From the NCBI GenBank assembly GCA_910587205.1, contig CAJULZ010000025.1, forward strand, positions 1-26,800: 26,800 bases of DNA, read 5' to 3'. A program made the position numbers and the translations under genes. The DNA comes from an uncultured Oscillospiraceae bacterium (GTDB taxonomy: Bacteria > Bacillota > Clostridia > Oscillospirales > Oscillospiraceae). The notes below the pieces were generated by a model, which was given only the letters and a program-made list of their open reading frames with translations, was not told the DNA's origin and searched no databases. Numbering within the stretch: the stretch's first letter is position 1; each line of letters starts with the position of its first letter. Shown one piece after another: positions 14,020 through 21,937 of this stretch.

Positions 14020-16242
14020 CTATTTTGCGTAATAGTTGATGAGGCACCCGGCGAGGATGATGTCCCGCTCCTCCCGGGTCAGCCCCGGCAGGGAGAGGGT
14101 GATGGCGGTGGAGCCGTCGGGTCCCGCTTGGAGGACGGTGGCCCGGATGGTCTCCCCCTCCCCTTCCAGCAAGGCGCGGATCCCGGGCAGGGACACCCGG
14201 TCGCCGGGCCGGAGGTTCAGCTTGTCCAGCCCCTCCGCCACAAAGGGCAGCATCCCCCAGTTGACCACGTTGGAGCGGTAGCGCTTGGTGGCGTACTCCT
14301 GGGCGATGTTGGCGCAGCCCCCCAGCACCCGCTGGCAGGAGGCGGCCTGCTCCCGGGCGGAGCCATCCCCGGGCTTTAGGGCCATGACGAAGGAGCCCAG
14401 CCCCGTTGCGGCGGGGTCGTACCCCTCCAGCGCCTCCCGCACCTGGGGGTCATCGGGGTTGGTGCGGCGCAGCTGTTCCAGGGCCTGGATGGCCTTGGCG
14501 CGGCCCACGTAGTCGGGGCACTTCCGGCTCAGGGCAAACTCGGACAGCTTGAGGGGGTTGGAGCGGTAGGACGAGGTCTCCCCAGAGGGGATGAGCTCGT
14601 CGGTGGTGGTCACGGGGTCGTAGATGGCGGCGCAGCAGGTGAGCAGCAGGTTGTCCGGCAGAGGGATCTGCTCCGGCCAATCGGCGATGTTGGGGCCGAA
14701 CACCAGATCCGTGTCCGGCTGGGGTTTGCCCACGCCGAAGTACACCCGGGAGCGGTAGGCGGAATCGTCGTAGGCCCAGTGCTCGTCGGGCCGGTCGGCG
14801 GGAATGTCGGGCAGCTCGTCCGCCCCGGTGAGCGCGCCGCCCATCCGGGCGGTGGCGGCGATGGAGCGGGCGTCCATGAGAGCCACGTAGGAGATCTGGC
14901 CGTCCCCCGGCTTGGAACCCTCCCGGTTGGGGAAGTTGCGGGTGGAGTGGCGGATGGAGAAGGCCCCGTTGGCGGGCACATCCCCCGCCCCGAAGCAGGG
15001 CCCGCAGAAGCAGGAGCGGATGGACGCCCCCGCAGCCATGAGCTGGGCGATGGCCCCCTGCCTGGTCAGCTCCAGGTTGATGGGCATGGAGCCGGGATAG
15101 CAGGACAGCCAGAACGCCCCGGAGCCGGTGGAGCAGCCCTTCAAAATCTCCGCCGCCCGCGTCAGGTTCTGGTAGGTGCCGCCGGAGCACCCGGCGATGA
15201 CCCCCTGGTCCACCAGGAACTGCCGGTTGACAATTTTGCCCGCCAGGGAGGGGGCGTTTTTCACGCCGAGCTGCTCCGCGGCGTCCACGTCCACCTGGTG
15301 GAGCAGGTCGGCCATGTTGGCCTTGAAGTCCCGGATGGTGTAGGCGTTGGAGGGGTGGAAGGGCAGGGCGATCATGGGCTCCACTTTATCCAGCTCCACC
15401 GTCACCACGCCGTCATAGTACGCGCCGTCGGCCGGGGCCATCTCCCGGTAGCTGTCTCCCCGGCCCAGCAGGGTGAGGGCGGTTTTGGTCTGAGCGTCCG
15501 TCTGCCATACGGAAGACAGGCAGGTGGTCTCGGTGGTCATCACGTCGATGCCCGCCCGGTAGTCCATGGAGAGGTTTGCCACGCCGGGGCCAAAGAACTC
15601 CATGACGGCGTTTTTCACCGCGCCGTTTTTGAAGGTGGCCCCCACCAGGGCCAGGGCCACGTCCTGGGGCCCCACGCCGGGCCGGGGCGCACCGGTGAGG
15701 TAGATGGCGATGAGCTTGGGATAGGCGATGTCGTAGGTCTTGTTCAAAAGCTGCCGGGCCAGCTCGGGGCCGCCCTCTCCGATGGCCATGCAGCCGTAAG
15801 CGCCGTACCGGGTGTGGGAATCGGAGCCTAAGATCATCCTGCCGGGGGCGGCGTACCGCTCCCGCATGTAGGAGTGGATGACGGCCTGGTGGGCGGGGAC
15901 GAACTCGCCGCCGTACTTTTTGGCGGCGGACAGCCCGAACACGTGGTCGTCCTCGTTGATGGTGCCTCCCACGGCGCACAGGGAGTTGTGGCAGTTGGTG
16001 AGCACGTAGGGCAGGGGGAACTCCCTCATGCCGGAGGCCCTGGCGGTCTGGATGATGCCCACGTAGGTGATGTCGTGGGAGGCCATGGCGTCAAAGCGGA
16101 TGGACAGGCGGTTGGGGTCATCGGAGGCGCTGTGGGCCATGAGGATGGGGTGGGCCATGGTGCGCTCCCGGCCCTTCGGGGACGGGGCGGGGACGAACCG
16201 GCCGCCCTGCCAGCGGACGGGGGTGCTTTGGATGGTAATCAT
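14020..16242 (-). CDS. Aconitase-superfamily hydratase (YbhJ-like)
   Basis: This 740-residue protein belongs to the aconitase family of [4Fe-4S] hydro-lyases. Cluster ligands are Cys352 in AGCSGGTYQ and the pair Cys413/Cys416 in CFCGPCFG. Other aconitase signatures are GSDSHT (139-144), NCHNS (83-87) and the substrate-loop pattern RNFPNREGS (435-443). A C-terminal swivel domain lies near 600-740, including RSNVVNWGMLPF. Length and layout resemble E. coli YbhJ, a paralog of unproven substrate, rather than AcnA or the two-subunit LeuCD. No citrate synthase or isocitrate dehydrogenase lies nearby, so a role in the TCA cycle is not supported by context. The ATG at 16242 follows GGGAGGAG; the frame is open to 16344 without a better site. 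Confidence 0.88.
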   Translation of the reverse strand: MITIQSTPVRWQGGRFVPAPSPKGRERTMAHPILMAHSASDDPNRLSIRFDAMASHDITYVGIIQTARASGMREFPLPYVLTNCHNSLCAVGGTINEDDHVFGLSAAKKYGGEFVPAHQAVIHSYMRERYAAPGRMILGSDSHTRYGAYGCMAIGEGGPELARQLLNKTYDIAYPKLIAIYLTGAPRPGVGPQDVALALVGATFKNGAVKNAVMEFFGPGVANLSMDYRAGIDVMTTETTCLSSVWQTDAQTKTALTLLGRGDSYREMAPADGAYYDGVVTVELDKVEPMIALPFHPSNAYTIRDFKANMADLLHQVDVDAAEQLGVKNAPSLAGKIVNRQFLVDQGVIAGCSGGTYQNLTRAAEILKGCSTGSGAFWLSCYPGSMPINLELTRQGAIAQLMAAGASIRSCFCGPCFGAGDVPANGAFSIRHSTRNFPNREGSKPGDGQISYVALMDARSIAATARMGGALTGADELPDIPADRPDEHWAYDDSAYRSRVYFGVGKPQPDTDLVFGPNIADWPEQIPLPDNLLLTCCAAIYDPVTTTDELIPSGETSSYRSNPLKLSEFALSRKCPDYVGRAKAIQALEQLRRTNPDDPQVREALEGYDPAATGLGSFVMALKPGDGSAREQAASCQRVLGGCANIAQEYATKRYRSNVVNWGMLPFVAEGLDKLNLRPGDRVSLPGIRALLEGEGETIRATVLQAGPDGSTAITLSLPGLTREERDIILAGCLINYYAK

Positions 16243-16278
16243 GTGGATCTCCTCCCAACAGGGTGATTTTCGTTCTTT

Positions 16279-16307
16279 AGTGTAGCAAATTACCGGGGAA
16301 AATGCAA
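16279..16307 (-). promoter_or_regulatory. Hydratase promoter
   Basis: On the - strand TTGCAT (16307-16302) and TACACT (16284-16279) have a 17-base spacer and an extended TG-C before the -10. The hydratase start is about 37 bases downstream of the -10. Confidence 0.75.
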
Positions 16308-16320
16308 GAAAACCGGGGAA
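16292..16320 (-). promoter_or_regulatory. Tandem operator-like direct repeats at the hydratase promoter
   Basis: ACCGGGGAA occurs at 16292-16300 and again at 16312-16320, 20 bases apart, which is close to two helical turns. The repeats bracket the -35 hexamer. This is the layout expected for a dimeric regulator that contacts one DNA face. The regulator is unknown. Confidence 0.5.
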
Positions 16321-16364
16321 CTTTCCAGGCATCAAACTGCACAAGAAAGTCCCCCGGCGGCGGG

Positions 16365-16928
16365 TCAGTCATGGAGGAAGTAGAGCAGATCCCGGTGCCG
16401 GCGCATCAGTTGGAAGGCCTCGTTGCCCCAGTTGTCCACGATGTAGAGGGCCTCCCCGTTTTTGTACTGGGCGGAGGACTTGCTCACCGTGCCGTCGTAG
16501 TCGATGGACAGGATGCAGCGGCTGTGGAGGGTTTGGACGTCCGGCGCGGGAGTGGTATAGTCCACGATGATCTGCAAGCCTTGGACGGACAGGCTGGTGA
16601 CCTGGGCGTCTTGTCCGCCGATCTGGAGCGTCCCGGTATCCGCCCAGGCGGTGGGAAGCTCGCGGGCGGGCGGGTCCACCTCGCCGGGGTTGGGATAGAA
16701 GGCTGTCACGTTCTCATTGGCCAAAAGCTCCGCGGCCAGCTGGAATTCCTGCCGGGTGATGAGGGCGAAGGGGCAGGCCTTGACGGCCTCCGCCTGGGGG
16801 AGGGTGCGGGCCTCGTAGGTGTACGGCCGGTGGGGGTTGAGCCACAGCAGCAGGAACACGGCCGCCGCCCCGCAGGCCAGCGTCCCCAAGGCAATCAAGG
16901 CCCGCCGGGCCGGGCTGCGTTTCACCAT
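16365..16928 (-). CDS. Single-span membrane-anchored protein of unknown function
   Basis: The 187-residue product has a short basic N-terminus (MVKRSPARRA), one membrane span at about residues 11-30 and an extracytoplasmic remainder. No motif allowed a family call. The visible part has a mixed alpha/beta look, with VTSLSVQGLQIIVDYTT and CILSIDYDGTV strands and a C-terminal YIVDNWGNEAFQLMRRHRDLLYFLHD-like helical end. Two Cys residues (52 and 138) could form a disulfide after export. The ATG at 16928 follows GGAGG and has its own promoter at 16966-16994. The gene is divergent from uppP and upstream of the separately promoted hydratase. An anchored envelope protein is as far as the sequence allows. 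Confidence 0.72.
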   Translation of the reverse strand: MVKRSPARRALIALGTLACGAAAVFLLLWLNPHRPYTYEARTLPQAEAVKACPFALITRQEFQLAAELLANENVTAFYPNPGEVDPPARELPTAWADTGTLQIGGQDAQVTSLSVQGLQIIVDYTTPAPDVQTLHSRCILSIDYDGTVSKSSAQYKNGEALYIVDNWGNEAFQLMRRHRDLLYFLHD

Positions 16929-16965
16929 TGCGTTCGCCTCCGATCTTGCAAAATATACCATATAT

Positions 16966-16994
16966 AATATAACATGAGGGGAGAGGAAAGGCAA
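16966..16994 (-). promoter_or_regulatory. Promoter of the single-span membrane protein gene
   Basis: On the - strand TTGCCT (16994-16989) and TATATT (16971-16966) have a 17-base spacer and an extended TG-T. The predicted leader is about 30 bases. Confidence 0.75.
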
Positions 16995-17043
16995 GGGAAG
17001 TTCTTTCCGATTGCCACTGGAATTTTGTCCCGGGATGTGATAA

Positions 17044-17049
17044 TATAAT
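17044..17049 (+). promoter_or_regulatory. uppP -10 element (tentative)
   Basis: A consensus TATAAT lies in a run of alternating A and T at 17041-17053, upstream of uppP. No clear -35 is visible; AATTTT at 17021-17026 is the closest. The transcript would begin near 17056, just before the palindrome at 17062-17080. Confidence 0.4.
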
Positions 17050-17061
17050 ATATTGACCATG

Positions 17062-17080
17062 TGTTACCATGTTGGTAACA
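17062..17080 (+). promoter_or_regulatory. Operator-like palindrome upstream of uppP
   Basis: TGTTACCA and TGGTAACA form a perfect 8-bp inverted repeat around a TGT spacer, 20 bases before the uppP ATG and just downstream of the proposed -10. No T run follows, so it is more like a repressor site than a terminator. Confidence 0.55.
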
Positions 17081-17100
17081 AGAATAAATGAGGTGAGCGC

Positions 17101-17949
17101 ATGACCTTTTGGATGGCGTTAGTTTTAGGCCTGGTGCAGGGGGTGGCGGAATTCCTGCCCATCTCCAGTTCGGGGCACCTGTCCCTGCTCCAGCACTTCT
17201 TCGGCATGGAGGAGCCGGACGCCCTGTATAACATCCTGCTCCACTTCGCCACGCTGGTGGCGGTGTGCGTGGTATACTGGCGGGATATCGTGGATATGAT
17301 CGTGGAGTTTTTCCGGGGGGCCGCCGCCCTGCTGGGCCGGGGAGACCGCCGGGAAGGGGGTAAGCCCCCCGAGGGGCGGCGGCTGGTGCTGCTGGTGATT
17401 TTGGGCACCCTGCCCCTGTTCCTGGTGCTGCCCTTTGACGACCTGGTGGAGGGCATGGGGGCCAACCCCACCTTCGTGGCGCTGATGCTGCTGCTCACTG
17501 GGTGCGTTCTGTTCCTGTCCGACCATTACGCCGGGGGACGGAAAACCGTGCGCACCGCCACGGTGAAGGACGCGCTGCTGGTGGGTTTGGCCCAGGGTAT
17601 GGCCACCATCCCCGGCCTGTCCCGGTCCGGTACCACCATCTCGGCGGGGATGGCCCTGGGCTTTGACCGGAACTTCGCCGTGCGGTATTCCTTCCTGCTG
17701 TCCCTGCCCGCGGTGCTGGGGGCCACGCTGCTGAAGGTGGTCAAGGTGGCCGCGTCGGGGGAAGTGGACATCAAGTTGCTGCCCATGTACTTGTGCGGTA
17801 TGGTGGTGGCCGGGGTGGTGGGGTATTTCGCCATCTCCCTGGTGAAGCTGCTGGCGGACAAGGGCAAGTTTGGCAAATTCGCCTTTTACTGCTGGATCGT
17901 GGGCGGCATCGCCCTGATTGCCAGCCTGTTCCCCGCCGCCCCCGCATAA
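17101..17949 (+). CDS. uppP: Undecaprenyl-diphosphatase UppP (BacA family)
   Basis: This 282-residue polytopic enzyme dephosphorylates undecaprenyl diphosphate to recycle the lipid carrier for peptidoglycan and other wall polymers, and usually confers bacitracin tolerance. The two family signatures are present: QGVAEFLPISSSGHL (13-27), holding the catalytic Glu/Ser/His set, and PGLSRSGTTI (171-180). About seven or eight hydrophobic spans cover the length, which is normal for the family. The ATG at 17101 follows GAGGTGAG. ftsK starts 21 bases after the stop with its own AGGAGG, so the two are probably one unit. The palindrome at 17062-17080 suggests regulated expression. Confidence 0.96.
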   Translation: MTFWMALVLGLVQGVAEFLPISSSGHLSLLQHFFGMEEPDALYNILLHFATLVAVCVVYWRDIVDMIVEFFRGAAALLGRGDRREGGKPPEGRRLVLLVILGTLPLFLVLPFDDLVEGMGANPTFVALMLLLTGCVLFLSDHYAGGRKTVRTATVKDALLVGLAQGMATIPGLSRSGTTISAGMALGFDRNFAVRYSFLLSLPAVLGATLLKVVKVAASGEVDIKLLPMYLCGMVVAGVVGYFAISLVKLLADKGKFGKFAFYCWIVGGIALIASLFPAAPA

Positions 17950-17970
17950 CAGAACAGGAGGACCCCCGAA

Positions 17971-20751
17971 ATGGCATCTACACAAAAGAAAACAGGCTCG
18001 TCTTCGAATACGAACGGCGGCGGGAAAAGCCGCGCCTCCTCCTCCAAAAGCGGGGGGGCTAAGCGGGCCGCGTCCCAATCCAAAGGGCGGGCGTCCTCCC
18101 GGAAGTCCGCGCCCCAGCACAAGCCCCTGCGCCGGGAGATCGGCGGGGCGGTATGCCTGCTGCTGGCCCTGTTTGGGGCCATCGGCTATTTTAAAACGGA
18201 CGAGGGGGCGGTCATCGCCCTGTTCTGCGATCTGCTGAAGGGCCTGTGCGGTTACGGCTTCTACATCGCCCCGCCCCTGTTTTTGGCGGCGGCGGCCATC
18301 CTGGTGTTCCACCGGGGGCGGCCGGTGCGCCTGCGGGTGACGGGGGCGCTGCTGCTGCCGGTGCTGGCGGGGGCAGCGCTGCACCTGCTGCTGTGCCGCA
18401 CGCCCTATGAGTGGTCGCTGAAGCTGCCCGGCCTGCTGTGGGCGGCGGGCAAGGCCAACGCCTCCGGCGGTGTGCTGGGCGGCGTGATAGCCATGGCGTT
18501 CCGATTTGCCTTCACCACAGTGGGCGCGGCGGCGATTTTGGTGCTGCTCATGGTCGCGGCGGCGCTGTGCGCCCTGCGGCTGACGCCGGGGGATGTGCTG
18601 GAGCTGCTCCGGGAGCGGCGGGCGGGCCGGGTGGAGTACGACCCCGACGACTACCCCGAGCCGGAGCCCCGCCCCCAGAAACCCGCCCGGAGGGAGCCGG
18701 AGCCCGCCCCCAAGGGCAAGGGCAGACGGTCCGCCGCCATCGACATCCCGGTGGACGACGGCCCCCTGGGGGCGGTGAAGCCCGCCGCCCCGGTGGAGAC
18801 GGTGCGGCGGAAGTCCCTGTTTGACAAGGTGCCCGGCGCGGCCGCCCCCGGCGGGAAGGGGAGGCCCCAGCCCATTTTGGAAGAGGAGCCGCCGGAGTAT
18901 GAGAATGTGCCCGAGCTGCGGCCCATGAAGGAGCCGTCCCGGGTGCCCCGCCCGGCCCCCGTAGCCCCGCCTCCGGCGGCGGACGACATGCTGCCCCCTC
19001 CCGCGCCCGCTCCCATGACCCAAGGTCCGGCGGGGGACGCTGCGGGGCCCGAGCCGGAGCCCCAGCCTCAGCCCCAGCCGGAACCGGTGCCTCCCCCGGT
19101 AGTGCGGGAGCCCGCGGTGCCCAAGCGCTCCAAGGAGGAGGAGCGCACCCAGCTCCAGGAGGAGATGGCCCGGGAGATCGAGGCGGGCATGGGCCAGGAC
19201 ATCCCGGCCTACCGCTATCCCCCGGTGTCCCTGCTGAACGAGGGGGCGGGGGCGGGGGCTGCCGCCGCCGGGGAGCTGCAAGCCAACCAGCAGCGGCTCC
19301 AGGACGCGCTGCAATCCTTCGGGGTGGACGCCCATATCGTCAACGTCACCCGGGGGCCCGCCGTCACCCGGTACGAGCTGGAGCTGGACCAGGGGGTGAA
19401 GCTGAACAAGATCACCAACCTGTCCGACGACATCGCCCTGTCCCTGGGGGCGGTGGCGGTGCGGGTGGCGCCCATCCCGGACAAGATCGCCACGGTGGGC
19501 ATCGAGGTGCCCAACCGGCAGGTGAGCCCCGTGTGCATCCGGGACGTGATCGGCTCCAAGGAATTTACGGACAGCCCGTCCAAGGTGTCCTTTGCCGTGG
19601 GCAAGGACATCGGCGGCAACGCCATCGTGGGCAACATTGCCAAGCTGCCCCATATGCTCATCGCGGGCACCACGGGTTCGGGCAAGTCGGTGTGTACCAA
19701 TTCGCTCATCATCTCCCTGCTGTACAAGGCCGCGCCGGAGGAGGTCCGCCTCATTATGGTGGACCCCAAGATGGTGGAGCTGAGCGTGTACAACGGCATC
19801 CCCCACCTGCTCATCCCGGTGGTGACCGACCCGAAAAAGGCGGCGGGGGCCCTGCAATGGGCGGTGAGCGAGATGATGAAGCGCTACCAGAAGTTCTCCG
19901 AGGTGGGGGCAAAGGACCTCGCGTCGTATAACAACCACGCCCGCAAGCGGGACGACCTGGAGGTCATGCCCCAGATTGTGGTGGTCATCGACGAGCTGGC
20001 CGACCTGATGCTGGTGGCCGCCAAGGAGGTGGAGGAGTCCATCTGCCGGGTGGCCCAGATGGGCCGCGCCTCGGGGATGCACCTGGTCATCGCCACCCAG
20101 AGCCCCCGGGCGGACGTCATTACCGGGCTGATGAAGGCCAATATCCCCAGCCGGATCGCCTTCGCGGTGGCCTCCGGCCTGGAATCCCGGATCATCCTGG
20201 ACGTCACCGGGGCGGAAAAACTGGTGGGCAAGGGGGACATGCTGTACGCCCCTCTGGGCCAGGGCAAGCAGCGGGTGCAGGGCTGCTTCATCTCCGAGGA
20301 GGAGGTGGCCAACGTGGTGGAGTTCATCAAGGAAGGCGCGTCCGCCCAGTACGACGAGGCGGTGATGCATGAGATCGAGAAGAACGCCGAAGACAAGGAG
20401 AAGGCGGCCAAGGGCGTGGGCGGTTCCGACCCCTCCGCCGGGGAGGACTACGACGAGCTGCTGCCCGCCGCCATCGACGTGGTGCTGGAGGTGGGACAAG
20501 CCTCGGTATCCATGCTCCAGCGGCGGCTGAAGCTGGGCTACGGCCGCGCCGCGCGGCTGGTGGACCAGATGGAGGAAAAGGGGGTTGTGGGGCCGTTTGA
20601 GGGCTCCAAGCCCCGGCAGCTGCTCATCACCAAGGAGCAGTGGGCGGAGATGCAATACAGGCGGGACATGGTGCCGTCCGTGCCGGAGGAACTGCCCTTT
20701 GAGGGGGACGCGGTTCCCCAGGATGCCCCGCCCGCCGGGCCGGACGAATAA
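17971..20751 (+). CDS. ftsK: FtsK/SpoIIIE-family DNA translocase
   Basis: This 926-residue septal DNA pump moves chromosome arms at division or sporulation. A basic Ser-rich N-terminus (1-55) precedes four membrane spans (about 57-75, 85-113, 122-142 and 165-203). A Pro/Glu-rich linker (about 222-385, with PEPEPQPQPQPEP near 360) leads to the alpha domain (435-555) and the RecA-like beta domain, with Walker A GTTGSGKS (566-573) and Walker B VVVIDELADLM (670-680). A winged-helix gamma domain lies near 845-915 (GQASVSMLQRRLKLGYGRAARLVDQME). It is longer than B. subtilis SpoIIIE because of the linker. One sequence cannot separate an FtsK role from a SpoIIIE role. The start follows ACAGGAGGA. Confidence 0.96.
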   Translation: MASTQKKTGSSSNTNGGGKSRASSSKSGGAKRAASQSKGRASSRKSAPQHKPLRREIGGAVCLLLALFGAIGYFKTDEGAVIALFCDLLKGLCGYGFYIAPPLFLAAAAILVFHRGRPVRLRVTGALLLPVLAGAALHLLLCRTPYEWSLKLPGLLWAAGKANASGGVLGGVIAMAFRFAFTTVGAAAILVLLMVAAALCALRLTPGDVLELLRERRAGRVEYDPDDYPEPEPRPQKPARREPEPAPKGKGRRSAAIDIPVDDGPLGAVKPAAPVETVRRKSLFDKVPGAAAPGGKGRPQPILEEEPPEYENVPELRPMKEPSRVPRPAPVAPPPAADDMLPPPAPAPMTQGPAGDAAGPEPEPQPQPQPEPVPPPVVREPAVPKRSKEEERTQLQEEMAREIEAGMGQDIPAYRYPPVSLLNEGAGAGAAAAGELQANQQRLQDALQSFGVDAHIVNVTRGPAVTRYELELDQGVKLNKITNLSDDIALSLGAVAVRVAPIPDKIATVGIEVPNRQVSPVCIRDVIGSKEFTDSPSKVSFAVGKDIGGNAIVGNIAKLPHMLIAGTTGSGKSVCTNSLIISLLYKAAPEEVRLIMVDPKMVELSVYNGIPHLLIPVVTDPKKAAGALQWAVSEMMKRYQKFSEVGAKDLASYNNHARKRDDLEVMPQIVVVIDELADLMLVAAKEVEESICRVAQMGRASGMHLVIATQSPRADVITGLMKANIPSRIAFAVASGLESRIILDVTGAEKLVGKGDMLYAPLGQGKQRVQGCFISEEEVANVVEFIKEGASAQYDEAVMHEIEKNAEDKEKAAKGVGGSDPSAGEDYDELLPAAIDVVLEVGQASVSMLQRRLKLGYGRAARLVDQMEEKGVVGPFEGSKPRQLLITKEQWAEMQYRRDMVPSVPEELPFEGDAVPQDAPPAGPDE

Positions 20752-20752
20752 C

Positions 20753-20780
20753 AAAAAAGCACCCGGAAGGGTGCTTTTTT
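20753..20780. terminator. Bidirectional terminator after ftsK
   Basis: AGCACCC and GGGTGCT pair around loop GGAA (20758-20775), flanked by A residues on the left and six T on the right. It begins two bases after the ftsK stop and can serve both strands. Confidence 0.9.
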
Positions 20781-20789
20781 GCGCGGTAC

Positions 20790-20862
20790 AGCCCCCAGGG
20801 GGCCTCGCGGGAAGCGCCGCCCGCGGCAGGGTTTAGCCCGTTGCTCGCGGTGGCTCTGCGCT
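20790..20862. repeat. Possible degenerate copy of the hairpin repeat
   Basis: The stretch holds AGGGTTTAGCCCG, close to the GGGTTTTGCCCG core of the copy at 24351. It also holds GCCGC/GCGGC arms, and on the - strand GCGCAGAGCCACCGCGAGCA, which resembles the repeat head. It begins just after the stop of the SLH gene, as other copies lie at gene ends. Similarity is partial and orientation is mixed. Confidence 0.3.
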
Positions 20863-20864
20863 TC

Positions 20865-21821
20865 TTACCACAGCCAGCCGGAGGTCTCCCGGGCGTCCAG
20901 CACGTCCAGCATGGCGCACAGCATGCCCGCCGCCTCGGCCCGGGTGAGGGACTGGGATAGGTCCGCGCTGCTCTCCAGCACGGAGACCGCCTCCATGTTC
21001 ACCGCCGATTGGTAGGCCCAGGCGGGGGCGGTGTCCGGGGAGAAGGCGGTGGAGGATGCCACGTTCCCCATGGCCAGCAGCCGGTCGATGATGACGGCGG
21101 CCTGGGCGCAAGTGATGTCGCCGCCGGCATTGAACACCACCTGGCCCGCGTCGTTATAGCTGCCTTGGACGGCCCCGCCTACCAGGGCGGCGGACACATA
21201 GCCCTTGGCCCAGGCGGAGATATCCCCGTCGTCGTAGAAGCCGGTGAGGGACACGTCGTCCAGGGGAGCGGAGCCCGCAGCGGTCATGGCCATGGCGAGG
21301 AACTCCTCCCGGGTGAAGGTGTCCGCCGGGTCGAAGCAGTACAGCCCGCCCACCTGGCGGCCGGTATACACCCCCGCTTCGGCCAGGCGCAGGGCGGCAT
21401 AGTGGGCGGGGCTGCCGTCCAGGTCGGAGTAGCTCACGGTGGTGGACTGCTTCTGGATGACGATTTTCACCGTGGCGGGCTGGGACATATTGCCCTTATC
21501 GTCGATGGCCACATAGGTGAAGCTGTCCTTTCCTTTCTTGCCCTCGTATGGGGTGTACCAGAAGGCGGCGGGGTCGTTTTCATCCAGGGTGACCTGCCCC
21601 CGGGCGGGGCTGTCCACCACCTGGAACGTGACCAGGTCGCCCTCTGGGTCCACCGCGGCAAAGCGGCTGGCGATGGCTACGCCCTTATAGGTTTTCAATT
21701 CCAGGTTTTCCGCGATGGGGGCAGCGTTTTCCACCTCGGCGGTGGCAGTGGTGAGGGCCAGGGCGGGGGCGGCCAGCGCCCCGGCCAGACACAGGGACAG
21801 GATTATCATACGGGATTTCAC
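20865..21821 (-). CDS. S-layer-homology-domain surface protein with Ig/cadherin-like domain
   Basis: This 318-residue exported protein has a signal peptide (about 1-22, ending PALA). One beta-sandwich domain of the bacterial Ig/cadherin-like type follows (about 33-125), with the patterns FAAVDPEGDLVTFQVVD and KGKDSFTYVAIDDKGN. Three SLH-type repeats cover about 130-183 (opening SYSDLDGSPAHYAALRLAEAG), 190-250 and 262-312. SLH domains usually bind pyruvylated secondary wall polymers and fix proteins to the cell surface. The start is a GTG at 21821, chosen because GGAGG lies nine bases upstream; an ATG four codons later is possible. The role is probably structural or in surface display. It is downstream of the SEDS gene on the same strand, with a hairpin between. 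Confidence 0.88.
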   Translation of the reverse strand: MKSRMIILSLCLAGALAAPALALTTATAEVENAAPIAENLELKTYKGVAIASRFAAVDPEGDLVTFQVVDSPARGQVTLDENDPAAFWYTPYEGKKGKDSFTYVAIDDKGNMSQPATVKIVIQKQSTTVSYSDLDGSPAHYAALRLAEAGVYTGRQVGGLYCFDPADTFTREEFLAMAMTAAGSAPLDDVSLTGFYDDGDISAWAKGYVSAALVGGAVQGSYNDAGQVVFNAGGDITCAQAAVIIDRLLAMGNVASSTAFSPDTAPAWAYQSAVNMEAVSVLESSADLSQSLTRAEAAGMLCAMLDVLDARETSGWLW

Positions 21822-21872
21822 GGGGAAAGCCTCCTTTATTCAGAATGTAAGGATAGCTTTCGCAGATCGGAC

Positions 21873-21937
21873 AAAAATATGCGGACGCGGCCCCCAAGCC
21901 GCGATTCCGGCTTCCAGGCCCGTGCCCGCAGATTTTT
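21873..21937 (-). terminator. Probable terminator after the SEDS gene
   Basis: On the - strand AAAAAT and TGCGG (21937-21926) pair with CCGCA and ATTTTT (21884-21873) across one mismatch, enclosing a smaller GC-rich hairpin, and the right arm ends in a T run. It overlaps the stop codon region of the SEDS gene. Confidence 0.55.

Noticed and set aside
17125..20754. A 1209-codon open frame on the - strand across uppP and ftsK
   Set aside because: It is a shadow of GC-rich coding: its translation is a His/Gly/Gln/Arg-rich sequence with no domain, while the + strand holds two fully recognisable proteins.
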